The notes under the pieces: model-generated | Database searches by the model: none | What the model saw: only the letters and a program-made list of their open reading frames with translations | Told to the model about the DNA's origin: nothing | Translations under genes and position numbers: made by a program | Shown here: in pieces, positions 1 through 5,708 of the stretch | How the letters are laid out: the number at the start of each line of letters is the position of its first letter | Numbering within the stretch: the first letter of the stretch is position 1 | From: CADCTB01 sp038231955 | Lineage (GTDB): Bacteria; Actinomycetota; Acidimicrobiia; Acidimicrobiales; AC-14 | Direction: 5' to 3' | NCBI GenBank assembly: GCA_038231955.1 | Contig: JBBSIS010000207.1 | Span: forward strand, 1 to 5,708 | Length of the DNA stretch: 5,708 bases

Positions 1-16
1 CCGCGGCGTCCCAGCG

Positions 17-445
17 TCAGCCCGACCAGCGGTAAACGTTGGTGTCCCGCGGCACGAAACCGAGGCGGAGATAGAGGCGGTTGGCCGCCTCGCGGGTCGG
101 CCGAGAGGTGAGGTCGACGGTGCGGGCCCCCGCCGCGCAGGCCCGGTTCAGTGCGTCCCGGCACAACATTTCGGCCACGCCTCGACCTCGGGCGGTGTCG
201 TCGACGACCACGTCCTCGACCCACGCCCGGACTCCGGTGGGAATGCGGAAGACGACGAGGGTCATGCTGCCGACGATCCCCCGCTCACCGTCGCGGGCAA
301 CGAGCAGGATGGTGGCCGGCGAGCGGACCATCTCGGTCAGCTCGGCCGCACCCGGCGCCGGCGCCGTCGAGGAAAGCTGGGGCGTCAGCCGAGCGAAGGC
401 GGCCATCAACTCCGGGGTGACCTCGGTGGCCCGCTCGACGATCAT
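17..445 (-). CDS. GNAT-family N-acetyltransferase
   Basis: This is a predicted cytoplasmic acetyltransferase of 142 residues that moves an acetyl group from acetyl-CoA to an unknown amine substrate. Its length is normal for a single GNAT domain. The acetyl-CoA pyrophosphate loop (Q/R-x-x-G-x-G/A) is visible as R86-G-R-G-V-A91, just after the beta strand with VEDVVVDD at 77-84. The C-terminal motif follows with N122, Y125 and LGF at 128-130. I chose the ATG at 445 because the family-like N-terminus (MIVERAT) begins there. A GTG three codons upstream (454) is also possible, and neither has a clear Shine-Dalgarno. The gene starts 14 bases (5 from the GTG) after the citrate synthase stop, so it is probably the last gene of that operon and translated by coupling. 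The family is certain; the substrate cannot be read from sequence. Confidence 0.9.
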   Translation of the reverse strand: MIVERATEVTPELMAAFARLTPQLSSTAPAPGAAELTEMVRSPATILLVARDGERGIVGSMTLVVFRIPTGVRAWVEDVVVDDTARGRGVAEMLCRDALNRACAAGARTVDLTSRPTREAANRLYLRLGFVPRDTNVYRWSG

Positions 446-459
446 TTGGCCCACTGGGG

Positions 460-2007
460 TCAGTCGGCGTCGGGGACCGGCACCGGCGGCTTCGGGCCGG
501 CGTAGTGGGCACTGGGGCGGATGAGGCGGTTGTCAGCGGCCTGCTCAAGGATGTGCGACGTCCAGCCGATCACCCGGCTGGAGGTGAAGGTGGGGGTGAA
601 CAGCTCCCTCGGGAGGCCGACCTTGCTCATGACCACCCCGGCGTAGAACTCCACGTTGGCGTAGAGGTGGCGGCCGGGCTTGAGCTCGGCCAGCACGTCG
701 ACGACGGTCCGCTCGACCTGCTTGGCGAAGTCGACCATGTCGCCGCCCAGGCGCTCGGCCACACCTCGCAGCATCACAGAGCGGGGATCGTCGGTCTTGT
801 AGATGCGGTGGCCGAAGCCCATGATCCGCTCGCCCTTCAGCACCGACGCCCGGATCCACGCCTCGGCCTTGTCGGGCGCGCCGATGGCGTCGAGCATGTC
901 GAGGGCCCGGCTGGGCGCGCCGCCGTGCAGCGGGCCGGAAAGAGCCCCGATGGCGCCGGTCACCGCCGAGCCCAGGTCGGCCCCGGTGGAGGTGATCACC
1001 CGGGCGGTGAAGGTGGAGGAGTTGAACCCGTGATCGGTGGTGGAGATCAGGTACTGCTCGATGGCCCGAGCGTGGCCGGGGTCGGGAACCTCACCGCTGA
1101 GCATGTACAGGTAGTTGGCGGCATAGGCCAGGTCGGGGTGCGGGTCGATCGGCTCGAGGCCCTGGCTCAGGCGGTAGAGGGCCATGATCAACGTGGGCAT
1201 GACCGCGCTGGTCTGCATGGCGTTGGCCCGCAGCGCGGCCTGGTCGACGTCGAGCCACGAGCGGAAGTCGAGGGCGTAGGCCAGGAGGGAGTAGGCGCTG
1301 CGCAGAGCATCGAGGGGGATGAAGTGATCGCCGGCGGTGGAGATGGCGGGCAGCAGCCCCTTGACCGACTCGGGGATCTGGCGCAGCGACCGGATCTCCT
1401 CGGCGAAGCCCTTCCGTTCTGTGGCGCTGGGCAGGTAGCCCTGGTACATGAGGTGCCAGACGTCCTCCAGCGACCGTTTCTCGGCCAGCTCCACCGCGTC
1501 GTACTGGCGGTAGTGATAGAAGCCCTCCTCGCCCCGGACGTCGCCCACCTCGGTCTCGGCCACCACCACGCCCTCGAGGCCGCGGCGGGCCTCGATCATC
1601 CCCGGGTGCTCGATGCGCAGGACCTGGCCCAGCTTCAGCATGTCCCGGAGCGAGACCACGCCAACCAGCCGGCCGTCGTCGACCACCGGGAAGTGGCGAT
1701 AGCCCTTCTCGTTGAGGCGGTCGAATGCGGTGTTGACCTCGTCGGTCGAGGCGACGGTATCGGGCTTAGGGGTCATCCAGTCCGCCACGGTGGCCGAGGC
1801 CGGGTCGACGCCGGCAGCCGACGCCCGCACCATGTCACGCTCGGTCAGGATCCCGACCGGGGCGTCGCCGTCGGTGACGATCATCGAGCCGACCTTGCGG
1901 TCGAGCATGCGCTGTGACGCCTTGGAAAGGGCGTCGGTGGCCGAAGCCGTCAGGACGTCACGGGTCATGACCTCCGCAACCGTGCGTACCTTGGCTCCGT
2001 CAGCCAT
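460..2007 (-). CDS. CBS-domain citrate synthase (citrate/2-methylcitrate synthase family, CitA-like)
   Basis: This 515-residue cytoplasmic enzyme is predicted to condense acetyl-CoA (or propionyl-CoA) with oxaloacetate at the entry of the TCA or methylcitrate cycle. Residues about 7-62 and 72-128 are a tandem CBS pair, each ending in the ribose-binding pattern T/S-x-x-D (T55/D58 and S119/D122), which suggests adenine-nucleotide control. The synthase domain runs from about 138 to 505. It shows H326 in the DHGFNSSTF motif, catalytic H361 in GPLHGGA, H400 in GFGHRIY and the C-terminal IRPSAHYAGP segment. The catalytic aspartate of the usual NVDFY motif is replaced by E453 (NVEFY). I recall Glu there in mycobacterial CitA-type enzymes, so it is probably active. 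Ordinary citrate synthases lack the CBS pair, hence the extra length. The ATG at 2007 is set by a strong AGGAGGT site and the domain start; the open frame continues upstream only as a shadow of the MFS gene. Citrate versus 2-methylcitrate activity cannot be separated here. Confidence 0.95.
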   Translation of the reverse strand: MADGAKVRTVAEVMTRDVLTASATDALSKASQRMLDRKVGSMIVTDGDAPVGILTERDMVRASAAGVDPASATVADWMTPKPDTVASTDEVNTAFDRLNEKGYRHFPVVDDGRLVGVVSLRDMLKLGQVLRIEHPGMIEARRGLEGVVVAETEVGDVRGEEGFYHYRQYDAVELAEKRSLEDVWHLMYQGYLPSATERKGFAEEIRSLRQIPESVKGLLPAISTAGDHFIPLDALRSAYSLLAYALDFRSWLDVDQAALRANAMQTSAVMPTLIMALYRLSQGLEPIDPHPDLAYAANYLYMLSGEVPDPGHARAIEQYLISTTDHGFNSSTFTARVITSTGADLGSAVTGAIGALSGPLHGGAPSRALDMLDAIGAPDKAEAWIRASVLKGERIMGFGHRIYKTDDPRSVMLRGVAERLGGDMVDFAKQVERTVVDVLAELKPGRHLYANVEFYAGVVMSKVGLPRELFTPTFTSSRVIGWTSHILEQAADNRLIRPSAHYAGPKPPVPVPDAD

Positions 2008-3259
2008 CCAACCTCCTCGTTTCAGCCACGGCATCGTACCGGGCCAGTTCGGGGACCAGCCGAAGCAGGACCACAACGCCCAGAATGCAGGCCACACCGC
2101 CGGAAACCACCGAGAACCGCGCCGAAGTGAGGGCGGCGACCGCGCCGGCCTCGGCGTCGCCGAGCTGCGGCCCGCCGGTGACGACAGCGATGTGCACCGA
2201 CGACAGCCGGCCTCGCAACGAATCGGGGACCGAGAGCTGCAGGATGGTGTTACGGAAGACGGCGGAGACCACGTCGGCCGCGCCGGCCAGAGCCAGCATG
2301 GCCAGCCCGAGCGGCAGCCACGGGACGAGGCCGAAGACGGCGATGGCCCCACCCCACACCACCACCGAGACGATCACCGCCCGGCCCTGGCGGCGCACCC
2401 GGCCCACCCATCCGGTGAACAGGGCGCCCAGGAGCGCCCCCGCCCCGGGGGCGGCGTAGAGCAGGCCGACGGTCACCGCCCCGCCGCCGTAGAACATGAT
2501 GCCCAGGGCCGGGAAGAGGGCCCGTGGCATTCCGAAGACCATGGCGTCCACGTCGATCAGGAAGGTGCTGACCAACAGGCGGCGCCCCTTCAGGTAGCGG
2601 AAGCCCTCCCCGATCGACGCCAGTCCGGCGCGGCGCGCACCCTCCGGCGGGGGCTGGGGCCGGATGCCGACGACAGCGACGACGGCCACGGCGAAGGTGG
2701 CCACGTCGATCCAGTAGGCGGCGGCGATGCTGACCTGGCTGATGACCACGCCGGCCAGGGCCGGGCCGACCACCTGTCCCACCTGTATCAGGATCTGGTT
2801 CAGGGCTGCCGCGGCCGGGAACAGCTCCCGGCCCACGAGGCCGGGGACAATGGCGCCGCGGGTAGGCAGGTCGATGCCGGCCAGCCCGGCGGCCAGGGCG
2901 GCCAGCACGTAGATCGGCCACAGCCTGGGATGCCCGGACGTGGCGTTGACGGCCAGGGCGGCGCTGACCGAGGCGGAGAGGATCTGGACGACGAGGAGCA
3001 GCTTGCGACGGTCGACGGCGTCGGCCACCGCTCCGCCGGCCAACGAGAAGGTGACCAGCGGCCCGATCGTCGCCAGCCCGACCAGACCCACGGCGAGCGA
3101 CGACCGCGTGATGAGGAACACCTGGTACGGGATGGCCACGACCGTGAGCTGGCGGCCCACCTGGGACACCCCGGCGCCGAGGAATAGAAGCCGGAAGTCA
3201 CGCGACGCCCGCAGCGGCGTGACGTCGGCCAGGAGCCGCTGGCGGGACGGCCGTGCCAC
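2000..3259 (-). CDS. MFS transporter, EntS/MFS_3-like exporter
   Basis: This is a predicted 12-helix inner-membrane antiporter of 419 residues, a normal length for the family. After a short cytoplasmic N-terminus comes the typical opening PLRASRDFRLLFLGAG (15-30). The MFS motif A between helices 2 and 3 is clear: GGAVADAVDRRK at 75-86. Long hydrophobic stretches follow to the C-terminus. The pattern best fits the exporter group that includes enterobactin exporter EntS and many actinobacterial drug-efflux-like proteins; the substrate is unknown. The start is a GTG at 3259, the first start codon in the frame, with no convincing Shine-Dalgarno, so expression may be weak. The stop at 2002-2000 overlaps the citrate synthase start by 8 bases, so the two genes share an mRNA. 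A functional link, such as export of a carboxylate or siderophore-like product, is only a guess because no biosynthetic synthetase is visible. Confidence 0.9.
   Translation of the reverse strand: MARPSRQRLLADVTPLRASRDFRLLFLGAGVSQVGRQLTVVAIPYQVFLITRSSLAVGLVGLATIGPLVTFSLAGGAVADAVDRRKLLLVVQILSASVSAALAVNATSGHPRLWPIYVLAALAAGLAGIDLPTRGAIVPGLVGRELFPAAAALNQILIQVGQVVGPALAGVVISQVSIAAAYWIDVATFAVAVVAVVGIRPQPPPEGARRAGLASIGEGFRYLKGRRLLVSTFLIDVDAMVFGMPRALFPALGIMFYGGGAVTVGLLYAAPGAGALLGALFTGWVGRVRRQGRAVIVSVVVWGGAIAVFGLVPWLPLGLAMLALAGAADVVSAVFRNTILQLSVPDSLRGRLSSVHIAVVTGGPQLGDAEAGAVAALTSARFSVVSGGVACILGVVVLLRLVPELARYDAVAETRRLDG
2011..2017 (-). promoter_or_regulatory. Strong Shine-Dalgarno of the citrate synthase gene
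   Basis: The minus strand reads AGGAGGT here, four bases (counted from the AGGAGG core) before the ATG at 2007. It lies inside the last codons of the MFS gene. It fixes the citrate synthase start and rules out the 115-codon upstream extension of the same frame. With the 8-base overlap of the two genes, it predicts translation by coupling plus independent initiation. Confidence 0.8.
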
Positions 3260-3294
3260 AGCAGGCAGGGTAGCGACCCTCGGTGCGACGCCTG

Positions 3295-3370
3295 ACGCGA
3301 ATTTCGTGCACCCAGCGTCGTGAAACCCGCCATTTCGGCCTCATACGACACTGGGTGCACGCGAAGTTTC
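3295..3370. repeat. Inverted repeat with flanking direct repeats (REP- or MITE-like)
   Basis: The arms 3306-3321 and 3345-3360 form a 16-bp stem around a 23-base loop. The only imperfect pair (C3316/A3350) becomes a G-U wobble in a minus-strand transcript, so the stem is complete on the strand transcribed through the permease and MFS genes. The loop can form a small inner stem (GAAA 3322-3325 with TTTC 3333-3336). Outside the arms there are two near-identical direct copies of ACGCGAA(G)TTTC at 3295-3305 and 3359-3370; the second overlaps the permease stop. No T-run follows on the minus strand, so it does not look like a classical terminator. It may be a dispersed palindromic repeat, an mRNA-stabilising hairpin or an insertion scar. 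Confidence 0.7.
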
Positions 3371-4152
3371 AGGCCGTCACATCCCGGCGCGAGACCAGCA
3401 CGAGGGCGGTGACAGCGGCGATCCCGGTGTACAGCGCGGCAGTCGCCACCGCCCGCCCCAGGCCGACGTCGACCGTGCCGCCCCGGATGAGCGACTCCAG
3501 GACCAGGCCGGGAAAGAAGCGGTCGCCGGCGGTCCAGGAGTCGACGACGATGTGCTCGAACGGGCCGGCCCAGGCGAAGCCGACACCGAGGGCGAGCGGC
3601 GCAGACCGGAAGATCACGCCCAGGGTGGTGCCGAAGACGGCCCAGCCGGCCACGCCGGCGAACACTGTCCCGAAGTCGTGCAGGCCCGAGCCGAGACCGC
3701 CGAGGGAGAACCAGGCCGAGGTGGGGACGTCCTTGGTGGGTGCGACGAGGAGCGAGAGGCCGAAGGTGCCGACCTCGCAGAGGGCGACCACGCCGGCGGC
3801 CACCAGCAGGGCGCCGCACAGCTTGCCGACGATCACCCGCAACCGGTGGGGGTCACGCAGCACCAGGGCCCGGAACGTGCCGCCGGAGAACTCCGTGGCC
3901 ATCAGGGCGATGAAGGTGACGAAGACCAGGAACCCCACGAACGAGGCGCCGAGGGCGAAGGCCTGGGTCCCCCCGCCGCTACCGCGAAGAGCGTCGAGGG
4001 TGACCCCGGCACCCCCTGCACCCGAGACCCGGGCGTTCGAGTAGACGGTGAGGGTGGCGATGACGGGTGAAGACGAGGGAGCCGGCGGCGGCGATCAGGA
4101 TCGTCCGGCGGCGTAGGAGGCGGATCAGCTCGGCATGGACCACTCGCTTCAT
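3369..4152 (-). pseudogene. ABC-2 type permease, broken by a +1 frameshift
   Basis: This is the membrane subunit of an ABC exporter, read through one frameshift. From the ATG at 4152 the frame gives MKRVVHAELIRLLRRRTI and a first hydrophobic segment. After about residue 28 it turns into Arg-rich nonsense and stops at 3981-3979 (57 residues). In the next frame the protein resumes at once with IATLTVYSNA and continues to the stop at 3371, with several hydrophobic helices and the family-like segment ATEFSGGTFRALVLRD. The span is 784 bases, exactly one more than 261 codons, so removing one base near the GGG at 4065-4067 restores a 260-residue permease of normal size. The ATG overlaps the ATPase stop (ATGA), the usual coupling in such pairs. 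It is either a true null allele or a sequencing error. The substrate is unknown. Confidence 0.85.
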
Positions 4153-4706
4153 CGGGCACCTCCCTGCACCATGGTGAGGTACTCGTCCTCGAGGCTGCTG
4201 CGCAGCGGGCTGAGCTCGACAAGGGTGATCCCGGCGTCGAAGGCGGCGCGATTGACCTCGGCCGCCAGGGGCCCGATGTCGCCCCCGTTGGTGGCCACCA
4301 CCAAGCGGTCCGACCGCAGTTGAAGCTGGTGGCCCCGTTCGAGGAGGAGCCGTCGCAGCCCCGGTTCGTCCTCTGGTCGTTGGGCGGCGACGGCCAGGCC
4401 GCCCACGGCCCGGTCGAGTAGGTCGGCGGTGGGGCCCTGGTAGAGCGACCGCCCGGTGTCGATGAGTACGAGCCAGTTGCAGATCTGTTCCAGTTCACTG
4501 AGGTCGTGGGAGGACACCAGGATGGTCCGCCCGGAGCTGGCCAGGCGGCCGATCAGCGAGCGCATCTCCCGCACGCCCTGGGGGTCGAGTCCGTTGGCCG
4601 GTTCGTCCAGGATCAACAACTGCGGCTCGCCCAGGAGGGCGGCGGCGATGCCGAGGCGCTGCTTCATCCCGAGGGAGTAGCTGCGGTAACGGTCGTCGCC
4701 CCGGCC
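4149..4706 (-). pseudogene. ABC transporter ATPase, C-terminal part only (Walker A half missing)
   Basis: About 185 residues match the rear of a DrrA/CcmA-type exporter ATPase. Visible are the signature motif in SYSLGMKQRLG, Walker B LLILDEP, the D-loop NGLDPQG and the H-loop SSHDLSE. A C-terminal tail ends in EDEYLTMV, typical of ATPases paired with ABC-2 permeases. Members are usually around 300 residues. The front of about 115, with Walker A (GxxGxGKS/T) and the Q-loop, is absent. The frame stays open upstream to 5207, but that extension is Arg/Pro-rich and is a shadow of the kinase sensor fragment in another frame. Recognisable ATPase sequence begins near 4706; the exact junction is uncertain by about 20 bases. 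No good start codon precedes the signature motif. As written it cannot bind ATP normally. The stop overlaps the permease ATG. Confidence 0.85.
4158..4163 (-). promoter_or_regulatory. Shine-Dalgarno of the ABC permease
   Basis: The minus strand reads GGAGGT here, five bases before the permease ATG at 4152 and inside the end of the ATPase gene. It supports the 4152 start and so supports treating the downstream frame change as a break inside one gene. Confidence 0.7.
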
Positions 4707-5095
4707 GCGCCGTGCCCGTTTTCCGCCCTGGGGTCGACGACCACCGCTATCAGGTAGCCGGCATAGCCTGCGGCGGCGAGGAGCCAGGCCGGATGACGGC
4801 GCCCGGCCACGGCGGCGGTGTAGAGGGCCACGGCTACGCTTAGGAAGATCGGCCCGTAGGCGTAGCCGAGCCCGATGTAGACGTCGGCGGCCACCATGGC
4901 GACGACCACGGCCGGGAGTGGCCGACGATCGCGCCAGGCGAGGGCGATGGGCCCGGCCAGGACGAGCAGCAGGGCGAGGGCGTCGACGCCTTTGCGGGCC
5001 GGCTGGTTCTGCGCAGCCCCGAGGGAGCCGACGACCTGGAACAGCCCGATCCCGAGCGCGCTGACCACGACGCTGGCGCTCGACCTCGGTCCCAC
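4664..5095 (-). pseudogene. Sensor histidine kinase, N-terminal membrane domain only
   Basis: The frame encodes 143 residues. The first 120 or so look like the multi-helix membrane sensor of actinobacterial NarL-class (HisKA_3) kinases: helices near 8-27, 37-54, 60-95 (probably two) and 101-120. Family-like landmarks are the Pro-Ala-Arg linker followed by VDALALLLVLAGPIAL, and LGYAYGPIFLSVAVALYTAA. The dimerisation/phosphoacceptor His domain and the HATPase domain are missing. After about 4725 the frame runs into ATPase-derived sequence out of frame and stops at 4664. The start is a weak GTG at 5095 with a stop just upstream and no Shine-Dalgarno, so the true N-terminus may also be damaged. 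It probably once regulated the neighbouring exporter. A small unrelated membrane protein is the less likely alternative. Confidence 0.65.
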
Positions 5096-5322
5096 TGGTC
5101 GTCAGGGTAGGCCCGGACCGCGCCGTCGTCATCGGTCCGGGGGAGTACCTGGCCGTGCGCCCCTGGTGGTAGGACCACTGTGGCCGGCGTCCCCCGATGC
5201 GTTCCAACTCGGCTACGGCATCCCGTTCCTGTCCCCGATGCCCGGCCAGTTCGTGGCCAGGACGTCGGCCTTCTGTCCATCGCCGTCTGGACCGCCGGCG
5301 AGGCCCTCTCGGTCCGGGAGAG

Positions 5323-5350
5323 ATGACGGAGCCATGCCCTTGCTCATACT
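5323..5350 (+). promoter_or_regulatory. Weak sigma70-like promoter candidate for the VOC gene
   Basis: ATGACG (5323-5328) and CATACT (5345-5350) each match the -35 and -10 consensus at four of six positions, with a 16-base spacer. They would give a leader of about 100 bases before the ATG at 5460. Such matches occur by chance, and this is offered only as the best site I could see. Confidence 0.2.
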
Positions 5351-5403
5351 CTTGTCAGCGGGCCTCTCCGCCTCCTGAGCCAGCCAGGCACTGCATCTGC
5401 TCA

Positions 5404-5427
5404 GGCGGCGCCGTCAGCGGCGTCGCC
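5404..5427 (+). other. 10-bp hairpin in the leader of the VOC gene
   Basis: Arms 5404-5413 and 5418-5427 pair over ten positions around a TCAG tetraloop. The one non-Watson-Crick pair (G5408/T5423) is a G-U wobble in plus-strand RNA. It ends 32 bases before the ATG at 5460 and no T-run follows, so it is not an obvious terminator. It may affect leader stability or be chance in GC-rich DNA. Confidence 0.45.
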
Positions 5428-5447
5428 CGAGCCCCGCTCCTACAACC

Positions 5448-5454
5448 AAAAGGA
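5448..5454 (+). promoter_or_regulatory. Ribosome binding site of the VOC gene
   Basis: AAAAGGA lies five bases before the ATG at 5460. The short A-rich patch stands out in this GC-rich window and supports that start. Confidence 0.65.
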
Positions 5455-5459
5455 CAGAC

Positions 5460-5708
5460 ATGACTGATTTCCCCTCGGTGACCCATCTCGCCGTCACCGT
5501 CACCGACCTGACCGTCAGCGCGCCCTGGTACGAGCGGCTCTTCGGAGTCGAGCCGGCCTTGGACGAGGACAGCAACGGCTACCACCACACGGTGTTCCCC
5601 CTGGCCGGCGGCATGCTCTTCGGCTTGCACGCCCACACCGGCACATCCTCCGACGATGCCTTCGATGAACATCGGGTCGGCATGGACCACGTGGCCTTCG
5701 CCTGCGCC
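5460..5708 (+). CDS. VOC/glyoxalase-family protein (partial, runs off the right edge)
   Basis: The first 83 residues of a cytoplasmic vicinal-oxygen-chelate superfamily protein are present. The opening SVTHLAVTVTDL followed by WYERLFG (23-29) is the classic first beta-alpha-beta half of a glyoxalase/bleomycin-resistance/dioxygenase fold. H9 is at the usual first metal-ligand position. A second half begins at the edge with VGMDHVAFAC, with H77 at the matching position. This superfamily includes isomerases, dioxygenases, thiol transferases and antibiotic-binding proteins; which one this is cannot be decided from half the protein. Full-length members are often about 120-140 residues. It is transcribed away from the broken ABC locus and is not part of it. 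The ATG at 5460 is supported by the AAAAGGA site and the family N-terminus. Confidence 0.88.
   Translation, partial: MTDFPSVTHLAVTVTDLTVSAPWYERLFGVEPALDEDSNGYHHTVFPLAGGMLFGLHAHTGTSSDDAFDEHRVGMDHVAFACA

Larger units (their letters stand above)
5096..5459. other. Region without a recognisable gene
   Basis: This 364-base stretch separates the leftward kinase fragment from the rightward VOC gene. I recognise no complete gene here. Short plus-strand stretches have coding-like composition in successive frames: around 5083-5166 (ending PGEYLAVRPWW then stop), 5163-5260 (containing DAFQLGYGIPFLSPMPGQF) and 5255-5328 (GLLSIAVWTAGEALSVRER then stop). They could be a decayed gene or chance in GC-rich DNA. 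Its right end holds the leader of the VOC gene. Confidence 0.4.

Noticed and set aside
505..1917. 470-codon open frame on the plus strand, antisense to citrate synthase
   Set aside because: It is Gly/His/Asp/Val-rich low-complexity protein without domains, in register with the opposite gene. It is a GC-bias shadow of a clearly recognised enzyme.
2008..2352. Upstream extension of the citrate synthase frame (115 extra codons)
   Set aside because: It overlaps the conserved C-terminus of the MFS gene, reads as Ser/Pro/Arg/Trp-rich noise, and a strong Shine-Dalgarno sits right before the ATG at 2007.
1712..3187. 491-codon open frame on the plus strand, antisense to the MFS and CBS regions
   Set aside because: It is Gln/Gly/Arg/Asp-rich and domain-free, and it spans two well-supported genes on the other strand. 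It is a shadow frame.
3306..3360. Classical rho-independent terminator between the permease and MFS genes
   Set aside because: No T-run follows the stem in the minus direction and the 23-base loop is long for an intrinsic terminator.
4707..5207. N-terminal extension of the ATPase frame up to a TTG at 5207
   Set aside because: The protein is Arg/Pro-rich with no Walker A or Q-loop, and the same bases encode a coherent membrane domain in another frame.
1..5708. CRISPR array, tRNA or rRNA genes, transposase genes
   Set aside because: I saw no regularly spaced repeats, no tRNA-like cloverleaf or rRNA core sequence, and no frame resembling a transposase or integrase.

Overview
The window is very GC-rich and every complete gene uses G/C-ending codons. 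The gene types (a CitA-like citrate synthase carrying CBS domains, a drug/siderophore-exporter-like MFS protein, a NarL-class kinase sensor fragment, a VOC protein) suggest a high-GC actinobacterium, possibly an uncultured Acidimicrobiia-like lineage. That placement is an inference; no marker gene is present.

Layout. On the minus strand, read from right to left, positions 3259 to 17 hold a tight three-gene unit: an MFS transporter (3259-2000), a CBS-domain citrate synthase (2007-460) whose start overlaps the MFS stop by 8 bases, and a GNAT acetyltransferase (445-17) that follows within a few bases. Upstream of it, between 3260 and 3368, lies a striking 16-bp inverted repeat with a 23-base loop, flanked by near-identical short direct repeats.

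From 3369 to 5095, still on the minus strand, lies the wreck of an ABC exporter locus. The permease (4152-3369) is broken by a single extra base near 4066. The ATPase (ending at 4149) keeps its signature motif, Walker B and H-loop but has lost its Walker A half. Where that half should be, the sequence instead reads, in another frame, as the membrane sensor domain of a histidine kinase (5095 to about 4700). The simplest reading is a deletion of roughly two to three kilobases that removed the kinase core, probably a response regulator, and the front of the ATPase. A misassembly would look the same.

Positions 5096-5459 hold no convincing gene. This stretch shows coding-like fragments in shifting plus-strand frames, a weak promoter candidate and a 10-bp hairpin. 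On the plus strand, a glyoxalase/VOC-family gene with a good ribosome binding site starts at 5460 and runs off the right edge.

How the genes work together: the citrate synthase probably condenses acetyl-CoA (or propionyl-CoA) with oxaloacetate under control of a nucleotide bound by its CBS pair. It is translationally coupled to the MFS exporter. The ABC/kinase remnant looks like a former two-component-regulated exporter that no longer works as written.
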